Source of the DNA: Dehalococcoidia bacterium UBA6495
Lineage (GTDB): Bacteria; Chloroflexota; Dehalococcoidia; Lucifugimonadales; UBA826
Reading direction: 5' to 3'
Assembly (NCBI GenBank): GCA_002435305.1
Contig: DJMH01000075.1
Span: 11,512 to 18,481, forward strand
DNA: 6,970 bases
In this document: positions 1 to 6,233 of the stretch, one piece after another
Position numbering within the stretch: position 1 is the stretch's first letter
How the letters are laid out: the number at the start of each line of letters is the position of its first letter
Position numbers and translations under genes: made by a program
The notes under the pieces: generated by a model
What the model was told of the DNA's origin: nothing
Databases searched by the model: none
What the model saw: only the letters and a program-made list of their open reading frames with translations

Positions 1-864
1 GGATGCTTATTGCTAGTGATACCTCCAATGTTTAAGCAATCAAGCGAGTTGATTACTAATATACCGAGTCTTATTACCGATGCGAGAACCACGGTGGAGA
101 GTTGGAATGAGGAATATGCCTCGAATATTCCAGAAGAGGTACGGGTGGAAATCGATCGGTTACTGGAAAATGGTGGGGAGATATTACTAGGGGCATTTAG
201 CGGGCTTGTTGGTAGAACTGCAGTGGCCGCGGTTCATGCTTTGACTTTGGTAGTAGGACTTGTGGTGTTGCCCTTATTTGTTTTTTATTTTTTGAAGGAT
301 AGGGAGGTAGTTCGAGAATCGTTCGTTGAAGTATTTCCTACAGATACCCAGATCCATGTCGTGTACGTATTAAGAATTTTGAACCGTATTATTGGTGCAT
401 ATGTCAGGGCTCAATTCACTTTAGCAGCCGTGGTATGGGTCTTTATCTCAATAGGCTTAATGCTTATGGGGGTGAAGTATGCAATTCTTCTAGGGGCTGT
501 GGCCGGGATATTTGAGTTAGTTCCAATTGTAGGAGCCTGGCTCGCTGTTATCCCTACTATAATTGTGGTTTTATCCACTTCCCCAGAAAAAATCGTTTGG
601 GTGTTGCTCTTATATTTGGGTGTTCAACTTTTCCAGGGTGCGCTTATAGTCCCTCGAATTCAAAGTTTTGCGATGAAATTGCATCCTTTGATGATACTGG
701 TATCTATTGTGGTTGGTAGTGAAATAGCAGGTCTTTGGGGGGTGGTACTAGGTCCACCGATTGCCGCTTCTATAAAGGAGTTATTAATATACTTTAGCAA
801 TCCACCGAGGTATGGTATTTCGATGGAAGAGGAAGAGGTTTTAGAAAAGGAAATAGAGGATTAA
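1..864 (+). CDS. AI-2E/PerM-family membrane permease, 5'-truncated by window edge
   Basis: The reading frame is open from base 1, so the gene starts upstream of the window; 287 residues are visible and roughly the first 60-90 of a usual 340-370 are missing. The family (PF01594; YhhT/PerM/TqsA-like) comprises polytopic inner-membrane proteins, some linked to autoinducer-2 export and others to Na+/H+ antiport, so the substrate cannot be named. What is visible: a hydrophilic stretch at about residues 10-60, a membrane segment at about 78-98, then GAYVRAQ at 132-138, which is the family's conserved G-Y-x-x-Q region. Hydrophobic segments follow at about 139-158, 160-192 and 197-218. The hallmark C-terminal block runs from about 217 to 256 (PRI, then LHPL, then VVGSEIAGLWGVVLGPPIAA), ending in an acidic tail EEEEVLEKEIED. 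Family assignment is firm and the transported molecule is unknown. A 37-base gap separates it from the next gene on the same strand, so co-transcription is plausible. Confidence 0.9.
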   Translation, partial: GCLLLVIPPMFKQSSELITNIPSLITDARTTVESWNEEYASNIPEEVRVEIDRLLENGGEILLGAFSGLVGRTAVAAVHALTLVVGLVVLPLFVFYFLKDREVVRESFVEVFPTDTQIHVVYVLRILNRIIGAYVRAQFTLAAVVWVFISIGLMLMGVKYAILLGAVAGIFELVPIVGAWLAVIPTIIVVLSTSPEKIVWVLLLYLGVQLFQGALIVPRIQSFAMKLHPLMILVSIVVGSEIAGLWGVVLGPPIAASIKELLIYFSNPPRYGISMEEEEVLEKEIED

Positions 865-901
865 TTTTGTCTTTAGTGGAGGACTTTCATAGTAGAGCCA
901 T

Positions 902-1633
902 ATGGTGAATCTACAATCTTTTAATGAAGAAAAGATACAACTTATCAACCTGAAGTCGGTAGATAAAAATGATGATCCATGTCGCCAGCTCATGTGGTCA
1001 TTGGAAGATGCTATTAACGAACTATATGCCAAAGACTCTGTGACAGTGGTCTTGATCAATATACCTGATATTGAATTGAGATGTGATCGGCACGCTGGAA
1101 ATGACGGGAACAAATCTCTTAGTCTTTCTATATCTAACATAAAATTTCCCACCATTGGAATTGTTGAATCGGAAGCTCATGGCACAGCTCTGGAATTATT
1201 TTTGTGCTGCGATATTAGAGTCGCCGACAAAACGAGTAAGTTTTCAATGTCTCACGTGTTAGCAGGCCACACTCCTGTGGAGGGTGGGACACAGAGATTG
1301 CCAAGGATAGTGGGCGTAGGTAGGGCAATGGATTTACTATTGACAGGGAGAGTTTTCTCCGCCGCTGAGGCTCTTGAAATTGGAGTGGTGCAATACCTTC
1401 ACTCGGAAGATGTACTAGAGAATGCAGTCGAGCTAGCCCATAAAATAGCTTCTCATGGTCCGATCGCGGCTAAGTATCTCAAAGAGGCGATAGTGGGGGG
1501 GTCTGATATGACCTTGGATCAAGGATTAAGGCTGGAGACTGATCTTAATGTGATTTTGCAAAGTACTTTTGATAGGAAAGAAGGTATAGATTCATTTTTG
1601 GAGAAGAAGGAACCCAGGTATGAAGGCCGCTAA
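902..1633 (+). CDS. Enoyl-CoA hydratase/isomerase (crotonase) family protein with altered active site
   Basis: This is a crotonase-fold protein of 243 residues, close to the normal 255-260. The family signature region is clear from about residue 93: LCCDIRVADKTSKF, then GGTQRLPRIVG at 128-138, and LLTGRVFSAAEALEIGVVQ at 146-164, where the usual A-x-E-A-x-x-x-G-[LV]-V element sits. The C-terminal helix is intact (EGIDSFLEKKEPRYEGR). Key residues differ from active hydratases. Aligned to rat mitochondrial hydratase, E98 matches catalytic Glu144, but the second catalytic Glu164 is His118 (FSMSH instead of F-x-x-P-E). The GGG before Glu144 reads GTAL, and the first oxyanion-hole block (normally F-x-A-G-A-D-L) is unrecognisable around residues 56-72. 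It may be a non-hydratase crotonase or a pseudoenzyme subunit. ATG at 902 is the earliest possible start because an in-frame TAG lies at 893-895. No Shine-Dalgarno is well placed; the nearest good one, GGAGG, is 19 bases upstream. Confidence 0.85.
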   Translation: MVNLQSFNEEKIQLINLKSVDKNDDPCRQLMWSLEDAINELYAKDSVTVVLINIPDIELRCDRHAGNDGNKSLSLSISNIKFPTIGIVESEAHGTALELFLCCDIRVADKTSKFSMSHVLAGHTPVEGGTQRLPRIVGVGRAMDLLLTGRVFSAAEALEIGVVQYLHSEDVLENAVELAHKIASHGPIAAKYLKEAIVGGSDMTLDQGLRLETDLNVILQSTFDRKEGIDSFLEKKEPRYEGR

Positions 1634-1657
1634 AGGTGAATCAAATCGGTGGGAACA

Positions 1658-2383
1658 ATGAAAAAAGATGAGACAGTTATTTACCATTCTATCAATGGCG
1701 TTGCCCACATAACTCTGAACAGACCGAATCAAATCAACGCCTTTAATATAGACATGCGCGATTCGCTTTTTCAAACGCTAGAATTATTTCGAGATGATAC
1801 GGAATCTAAAGTTGCAATTATGAGTGGAGCAGGTGAAAGGGGATTTTGTGCTGGTGCTGACTTGACGGAATTTGGTACTGCTCCATCTCAGATCATTGCG
1901 CGTACAGTAAGGTGGGAGAGAGACCTGTGGGGTTTATTTCTGTCTCTTCAAAAACCGCTAATTGCCAAACTGCATGGATACGTTATTGGGTCTGGTGTCG
2001 AAATTGCGGCCTTATGCGATATTAGAATAGCAGCTGATAGTTCAATATTTAGAATGCCCGAAGTGGCATTGGGAATGATTCCTGCTGCTGGGGGTACTCA
2101 AACTTTACGTAATCTTATTGGAGCTGATAGGGCCCTGGAAATGATAATGACTAACAGGCTAGTGGATGCTAGAGAAGCAATAAGAATTCGCCTTGTTGAC
2201 CGAGTTGTTTCAGGGGAAATGCTCGATACTTCTGCAGAGGCAATTGCTGGGGAATTAACTAAAATAGAGCCTGAATTATTGGCTTCTATAAAATCATCTG
2301 TTATGAGAGGATTGGATCTTGGTCTAGAGCGTGGAATCCAACATGAGAAACGTAACTCGTATCACATTGCAAAAATTAATTGA
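1658..2383 (+). CDS. Enoyl-CoA hydratase/isomerase family protein, short at the C-terminus
   Basis: This is a crotonase-superfamily enzyme, probably acting on a CoA thioester (hydration or isomerisation of an enoyl-CoA) in the cytosol. It carries the canonical motifs: ITLNRPNQINAFN at about 18-30, the oxyanion-hole block GFCAGADL at 62-69, GSGVEIAALCD at 111-121 with catalytic Glu115, and FRMPEVALG at 131-139 with catalytic Glu135. The two glutamates are 20 residues apart as in rat hydratase (144/164), and GGTQTL follows. It should therefore be competent for acid-base chemistry, but the substrate cannot be read from sequence. At 241 residues it ends at about the point where relatives continue with E-G-x-x-A-F-x-E-K-R-x-P-x-F, so the last ~20 residues are missing. 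ATG at 1658 is preferred; an in-frame GTG at 1649, 9 bases after AAAGGTGA, would add three residues. It follows the first crotonase gene by 24 bases (15 if the GTG is used), and its stop lies 4 bases before the 3' end of a minus-strand tRNA gene. Confidence 0.9.
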   Translation: MKKDETVIYHSINGVAHITLNRPNQINAFNIDMRDSLFQTLELFRDDTESKVAIMSGAGERGFCAGADLTEFGTAPSQIIARTVRWERDLWGLFLSLQKPLIAKLHGYVIGSGVEIAALCDIRIAADSSIFRMPEVALGMIPAAGGTQTLRNLIGADRALEMIMTNRLVDAREAIRIRLVDRVVSGEMLDTSAEAIAGELTKIEPELLASIKSSVMRGLDLGLERGIQHEKRNSYHIAKIN

Positions 2384-2387
2384 TTCC

Positions 2388-2461
2388 TGGCTGCCCGGCC
2401 AGGATTCGAACCTGGGTTGAAGGAGTCAAAGTCCTTAGTGCTACCACTACACCACCGGGCA
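2388..2461 (-). tRNA. tRNA-Gln, anticodon TTG, CCA encoded
   Basis: On the minus strand the sequence folds as a complete cloverleaf. The 7-bp acceptor stem is TGCCCGG (bases 2455-2461) with CCGGGCA (2392-2398). The D arm is GTGT...GCAC with AGTGGTA between. The anticodon stem is AAGGA/TCCTT with loop CTTTGAC, giving anticodon TTG, which reads CAA (and CAG by wobble). The T arm is CCAGG-TTCGAAT-CCTGG. The discriminator is G (base 2391), the usual base for glutamine tRNAs, and CCA is encoded at 2388-2390. A run of five T on the minus strand (complement of 2371-2375) lies about 12 bases past the CCA and could help end transcription. The gene is read towards the end of the upstream crotonase gene. 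Confidence 0.97.
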
Positions 2462-2490
2462 ACGACAGATTGAGACACTCACAAATATTA

Positions 2491-2520
2491 AGTATATCCC
2501 AATAAATATGGCTCAAGTAA
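2491..2520 (-). promoter_or_regulatory. Candidate sigma-70-type promoter for tRNA-Gln
   Basis: On the minus strand, TTACTT (complement of 2515-2520) and TATACT (complement of 2491-2496) are separated by 18 bases. That would place a transcription start roughly 20-25 bases before the tRNA 5' end at 2461. The -10 match is good and the -35 match is weak. This is inferred from consensus only. Confidence 0.35.
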
Positions 2521-2625
2521 AATTCCCCCTCATATATACTTACCGTCTGCTTTCAAGCCGTCATTGTTGAATCAACTGATTGCACGATTGCAACATTTTT
2601 ATTGGAAAAATTCTTAAGGGAAAAC

Positions 2626-2631
2626 GGGAGG
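2626..2631 (+). promoter_or_regulatory. Ribosome-binding site deciding the TTG start of moxR
   Basis: GGGAGG lies 5 bases before TTG at 2637-2639. No comparable site precedes the longer in-frame candidate, TTG at 2580, so this site fixes the start at 2637. The N-terminus then also matches the usual MoxR length. Confidence 0.7.
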
Positions 2632-2636
2632 CTTTT

Positions 2637-3593
2637 TTGGTAACTGAAGGCAATGAATTTAAAGGTATCATTGAGAAAATAAGGGACAATGTCCAAAAAA
2701 TTATTGTTGGTAAGTCGGACGCTATAGACTTGGCGCTAATTTCTATATTGTGCCACGGGCATATCCTTCTTGAGGACGTGCCAGGTTCGGGCAAAACCAC
2801 CCTTGCCAGGGCAGTATCTTCGTCTTTGGATTGCACTTTCGGAAGAATTCAATTTACTCCTGACTTGATGCCGTCCGATGTCCTTGGGATCAATTGGTTC
2901 AACCAAAAATCCAGTGAATTCGAATTTCAAAGTGGCCCAATCTTCAACCAAATCATTTTAGCTGATGAAATAAATAGGGCCACCCCGCGGACACAGTCGG
3001 CCCTTCTCGAGGCTATGCAGGAATCGCAGGTTACGATAGATGGCGAGACTCGTATGTTGCCAACTCCTTTTATTGTGATGGCTACCCAAAACCCTCTGGA
3101 CATGGAAGGTACCTTTCCACTTCCCGAGGCTCAACTGGACAGGTTTTTGATGAAAATATCTCTTGGATATCCAACGGAGCAGGAAGAAGCAGACATCATA
3201 GGGCGCTTTCGGAAGGAAGATTCTCATGAGCAGCTAGCTTCAGTGGTGAATCCTGAGATGATAAAAAATCTGCAAAGGTTTTCCTCAGAAGTAACAGTGG
3301 AACGGAGTATACGTGATTATATTATTACGATTGTGCGTTCCACGCGAGGAAATGACAAATTGGATTTAGGGTCAAGCCCTAGAGGCTCTTTGGGCCTTTA
3401 CCGCTGTAGCCAGGCTAAAGCGGCCCTAAATGGAAGAGGATACGTTACTCCGGATGATGTAAAAAGCCTTATAGATCCAGTGTTATCGCATCGAATTATA
3501 CCGACATCTAATGCTAGATTGAGAGGATTCGGGGCACCTGAAATACTTGAAGAAATAATCTCTGAAATTACTGTCCCAATAGAAGCCCTCTAG
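2637..3593 (+). CDS. moxR: MoxR-family AAA+ ATPase
   Basis: This is an ATP-driven remodelling or chaperone ATPase of the MoxR group, predicted cytosolic and expected to form hexameric rings. In the 318-residue product, in order: an N-terminal helix with the IIVGK element (22-26), Walker A EDVPGSGKTT (46-55), and Walker B IILADEINRA (106-115) with the MoxR-typical DEINRA. Then come EAMQE, sensor 1 ATQNP (149-153), EAQLDRF (164-170) carrying the arginine-finger region, and sensor 2 SSPRGSLGL (246-254) in the small lid domain. All ATPase residues look intact. MoxR proteins are usually encoded beside DUF58 or von Willebrand A proteins, which are taken to be their partners or clients, and the next gene, 8 bases away, is a DUF58 gene. 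The TTG start is chosen for its ribosome-binding site. The family is certain; the process it serves is not shown here. Confidence 0.95.
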   Translation: MVTEGNEFKGIIEKIRDNVQKIIVGKSDAIDLALISILCHGHILLEDVPGSGKTTLARAVSSSLDCTFGRIQFTPDLMPSDVLGINWFNQKSSEFEFQSGPIFNQIILADEINRATPRTQSALLEAMQESQVTIDGETRMLPTPFIVMATQNPLDMEGTFPLPEAQLDRFLMKISLGYPTEQEEADIIGRFRKEDSHEQLASVVNPEMIKNLQRFSSEVTVERSIRDYIITIVRSTRGNDKLDLGSSPRGSLGLYRCSQAKAALNGRGYVTPDDVKSLIDPVLSHRIIPTSNARLRGFGAPEILEEIISEITVPIEAL

Positions 3594-3601
3594 GCATAGT
3601 T

Positions 3602-4837
3602 ATGGTAAAAAATTTTTGGAATGACTGTTGGGTATTAATAATTATCGCCTTGGTAATTATCGGCATATTTTCAGGTCAAGGTTTGATCCTAGGCCTATCT
3701 GTTATGAGCCTAGTAGTCGTTTTGATTGCATGGCTTTGGAACAAGGTATCGCTTGAAAATGTCGAATATATCCGTGTGATACCCCAAAAGAGAGTTTTTA
3801 TTGGAGACACTGTTCCTTTCTCTGTAGAGCTCCACAATAAAAAGCCGATACCTTTGCCAAGAATAGATACCGTTGATGACATTCCAAGCGCTTTAAATCT
3901 TAACGGACCTGATATCAGGCCAAGCTCAAGCCTCGATGCTGTGTCGATGATGCATTCTGCTTCTGTATCCGCCTATCAAAAAATCGCTTGGAAATATTCT
4001 GTGCAGGCAAAAAGAAGAGGGTTTCATAGGCTTGGGTCAGTGAATATTTCTGGTGGCGATATCTTTGGATTATTCGATAGTAAAAAAACAATCTCGACTC
4101 GCGATTACATATTGGTCTATCCGCAAATTTTAAACCTTCCAGATCTAGGGATACCAGAATCAAGGCCTTTAGGAGAGAAAATCACGGGCCTAAATATTTA
4201 TCGAGATATATCTTGGAACAGAGGAATCAGAACTTATGAAAAAGGAGATCCCCTGAATACAGTCGATTGGAAATATACAGCAAAAAAATCTGAACTAATG
4301 GTTAAAACATTTGAATCTACAAGCAAAAGTGACGTGATTTTGGCTGTTTCTGTAGAGACATCTTCAAAGGTATGGGAAGGGTACTCAGCAGTTAATTTAG
4401 AGAGGGTTGTGGCTGCTTCTGCTTCCATCGCAAGCTATTGCAGTGAGGAAGGATTCAATCTCGGGTTTTTTTCAAACGGCACCCCTGTATTGTCTGACTT
4501 GCCAATGAGAATACCCGCTTCACAATCGGAAGATCAACTAAGGTTAATATTGGAAACCTTGGCTACTATAGGTCCTATTTCATCTGGACCTATGTCAGAA
4601 AATCTTAATAAGTGGTACAAAAATTTCCCTTTTGGATCTACCGTAGTTGTCGTCACATCCTTCATTACTGATCAATTATTGGATTCTCTAAGAAATATAG
4701 CAAAATTTGGATGTGGGGTAATTCTGATTAACGTCGCTGATGAGCCGTCATATAGTACAGCGGACTATATTTTGAAATATGAGCTAGGAGCCCATTTTAG
4801 TCGGATGGAGTCGAAAGGTGAATTCAAACCAATCTAA
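3602..4837 (+). CDS. DUF58 domain-containing membrane-anchored protein
   Basis: The protein has 411 residues. Two hydrophobic segments at about 9-24 and 27-46 anchor the N-terminus in the membrane. A beta-rich region follows with IGDTVPFSVELHN (67-79) and RGFHRLGSVNISGGDIFGLF (139-158), the typical segment before a DUF58 domain. The DUF58 (PF01882) signature is clear: IRTYEKGDPLNTVDWKYTA (209-227), then ELMVKTFE (231-238), matching the family pattern R-x-Y-x-x-G-D-x-x-x-x-x-x-W-K-x-T-A...E-L-x-V-x-x-F-E. After it, SDVILAVSVETSSKV (243-257) occupies the start of the von Willebrand A-like fold, but no clean D-x-S-x-S metal site is present, so metal binding may be lost. DUF58 proteins are regular companions of MoxR ATPases; the molecular function is undefined. 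There is little Shine-Dalgarno before ATG 3602, so translational coupling to the ATPase gene 8 bases upstream is likely. Confidence 0.93.
   Translation: MVKNFWNDCWVLIIIALVIIGIFSGQGLILGLSVMSLVVVLIAWLWNKVSLENVEYIRVIPQKRVFIGDTVPFSVELHNKKPIPLPRIDTVDDIPSALNLNGPDIRPSSSLDAVSMMHSASVSAYQKIAWKYSVQAKRRGFHRLGSVNISGGDIFGLFDSKKTISTRDYILVYPQILNLPDLGIPESRPLGEKITGLNIYRDISWNRGIRTYEKGDPLNTVDWKYTAKKSELMVKTFESTSKSDVILAVSVETSSKVWEGYSAVNLERVVAASASIASYCSEEGFNLGFFSNGTPVLSDLPMRIPASQSEDQLRLILETLATIGPISSGPMSENLNKWYKNFPFGSTVVVVTSFITDQLLDSLRNIAKFGCGVILINVADEPSYSTADYILKYELGAHFSRMESKGEFKPI
4807..4810 (+). promoter_or_regulatory. Ribosome-binding site inside the DUF58 gene for the DUF4129 gene
   Basis: GGAG lies 7 bases before the GTG start at 4818, inside the last codons of the DUF58 gene. 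It supports the GTG start and the 20-base gene overlap, implying coupled translation. Confidence 0.6.
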
Positions 4838-6233
4838 AACTATCGCACTATGTCTAATATTGTCTGAAACAGTATGGATTTATTCGATCTATGCCGTTGT
4901 TGGGATATTAATTTCCCTTGGGCGGAGCCCTATATCATATGGAGGATGTGTTGCTTTATATGCAGTATCCCTATATTTATCCAGGCTATTTAATGCTTGG
5001 AATATAAAAGTCTCACTCGCAATCTGTTTTCAAACGTTCGTTGGAGCGATCCTCTGCTATTTCATTGTAGGATATGCCAATTTACCTTCACAAGAAACTA
5101 TTTCATTGTATTGGATTTTTGACCTGGACCAATGGGTTTATGAGGAAGGAGAGGTTGGCCTAACTATAGTTTTGGCCGCTTTTATGAGTGTGTTCATGTG
5201 GGTAAAAGGTGGGCTCGCAGGCTCAACTGATTTCCCTCTGGAAGCATTATCTTCCACCTTTAGAATTGGAATTATAGTAATGGCATTTACTGTCACAATT
5301 GATATTTTTAATGGGGCTGATTTGTACATGTCGACACTAATGTATCTGTTCTTCGCCTCGACTTTATCAGGTCTGGCTATAGGACGCCTAAAACCTTCTT
5401 CTAATAGTGGAGTTGTCACTTTACGGTGGCTTCGAGTGGTGTCAGTCCCTGTGGGAATGATCGTTTTGTCGGGGTTACTTTTTGCCTCCTTTAGCAAAGA
5501 TTTCCTCGGGACTATTTCCTCACCCATAACGACACTGATAAGTTGGATTGCCATGGCAATAGTTTATCTTGTTGCAATACCTATTATTTATGCAATTCAG
5601 TTCGTGGCCCGATTGTTTAGTTGGATTTTCGGAGATGCCCTTACTCCCGATCGACCAGTTCCAGAACGGGAATCTTTTACCGGTATGGGTAATGTACTGG
5701 AAGAGCTGATTAATACCCCAGGATCAGAAGAACCTTCAGTATTCATGCAATATTTTGAATATTTTGCCATCTTTATATTGGTAAGCGGCTTGCTATTTGG
5801 CCTAGGAATTGCCTTCAGAAGGATCAATAGGCCAAAAAATATAGTCGATGATGGTATCAAATCTAAGATTGAAGGTTCTGAAGATTCTATGACGGATTTG
5901 CTCGAAATTGCTAAGAGGTTGCTCTTGAGACGGCGGTTAGCTAAACAGGAAAATATGTTTGAGATTCCAAGGCATCTGGATTCAGGGAGTAAGACCGTTT
6001 TGCAATCCTATTATGGACTGTTGTATTTAGGGTCTCAAAAAGGCGTGAATAGATCTCATAATTCCACTCCAAAGGAATTTGAGCCAGCCTTATATAGGTC
6101 TTTTGGGGTTGATTCTGTCCGAAGAATTACAGAGGCTTTTATGGATGTTTGCTATGGGAGAATCACCCCAATTTCATCTCGAGCAGCCGAGGTTAAGGAC
6201 TTGATTGAGGTCTTAGGAAAAGAAGATAACTAA
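4818..6233 (+). CDS. Polytopic membrane protein with C-terminal DUF4129 domain
   Basis: The product has 471 residues. The N-terminal half is very hydrophobic, with about seven or eight membrane segments (near 9-33, 41-57, 64-86, 113-130, 148-165, 169-188, 207-225, 235-265). A soluble loop at about 272-308 is rich in P, E and S, one further membrane segment lies at about 311-333, and a hydrophilic tail follows. The tail holds DUF4129 features: VLQSYYGLLYLGSQKGV (394-410), STPKEFEPAL (416-425), and an aromatic-YGR element, VCYGRITP (444-451). In relatives this arrangement of membrane bundle, last helix and DUF4129 flanks a transglutaminase-like domain (TgpA type); here that Cys-His-Asp domain is absent. 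The gene overlaps the DUF58 gene by 20 bases and starts with GTG. It closes a MoxR-DUF58-DUF4129 operon, likely acting as a membrane partner of the other two in envelope-related work. Its stop overlaps the stop of the convergent crcB gene. Confidence 0.85.
   Translation: MNSNQSKTIALCLILSETVWIYSIYAVVGILISLGRSPISYGGCVALYAVSLYLSRLFNAWNIKVSLAICFQTFVGAILCYFIVGYANLPSQETISLYWIFDLDQWVYEEGEVGLTIVLAAFMSVFMWVKGGLAGSTDFPLEALSSTFRIGIIVMAFTVTIDIFNGADLYMSTLMYLFFASTLSGLAIGRLKPSSNSGVVTLRWLRVVSVPVGMIVLSGLLFASFSKDFLGTISSPITTLISWIAMAIVYLVAIPIIYAIQFVARLFSWIFGDALTPDRPVPERESFTGMGNVLEELINTPGSEEPSVFMQYFEYFAIFILVSGLLFGLGIAFRRINRPKNIVDDGIKSKIEGSEDSMTDLLEIAKRLLLRRRLAKQENMFEIPRHLDSGSKTVLQSYYGLLYLGSQKGVNRSHNSTPKEFEPALYRSFGVDSVRRITEAFMDVCYGRITPISSRAAEVKDLIEVLGKEDN

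Larger units (their letters stand above)
2462..2636. other. Divergent intergenic region between tRNA-Gln and the moxR operon
   Basis: No gene is seen in these 175 bases. They must hold the promoters of two divergently transcribed units. On the plus strand a TATACT at 2535-2540 is a possible -10 for the MoxR operon, but no acceptable -35 lies 16-18 bases before it, so this is weak. Further down are a perfect 11-base palindrome GTTGAATCAAC (2566-2576) and a back-to-back direct repeat GATTGCA at 2578-2584 and 2586-2592, which could be regulator-binding sites. The frame of the MoxR gene is open from 2580, but no ribosome-binding site precedes that TTG codon, so I treat 2580-2636 as untranslated leader. 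Confidence 0.5.

Noticed and set aside
10..12. TTG as the real start of the AI-2E-type permease.
   Set aside because: The frame is open to base 1, the N-terminal membrane segments of the family are missing, and no ribosome-binding site precedes it.
1495..1501. Run of seven G in the first crotonase gene as a phase-variation or frameshift site.
   Set aside because: The frame after the tract continues with normal family sequence to the C-terminus, so there is no sign of slippage.
2580..2582. TTG as the start of the MoxR gene, adding 19 residues.
   Set aside because: No ribosome-binding site precedes it, and the added residues do not resemble MoxR N-termini; TTG 2637 has GGGAGG 5 bases before it.
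2781..2789. CCAGGTTCG matches the tRNA T-arm sequence and could mark a duplicated attachment site.
   Set aside because: Only nine bases match, and they encode part of the Walker A motif of the MoxR ATPase, so chance is the better explanation.
5138..5554. Minus-strand open frame of 138 codons inside the DUF4129 gene.
   Set aside because: It lies opposite a membrane-protein gene with strong family support, has no recognisable domain and is a typical antisense shadow.
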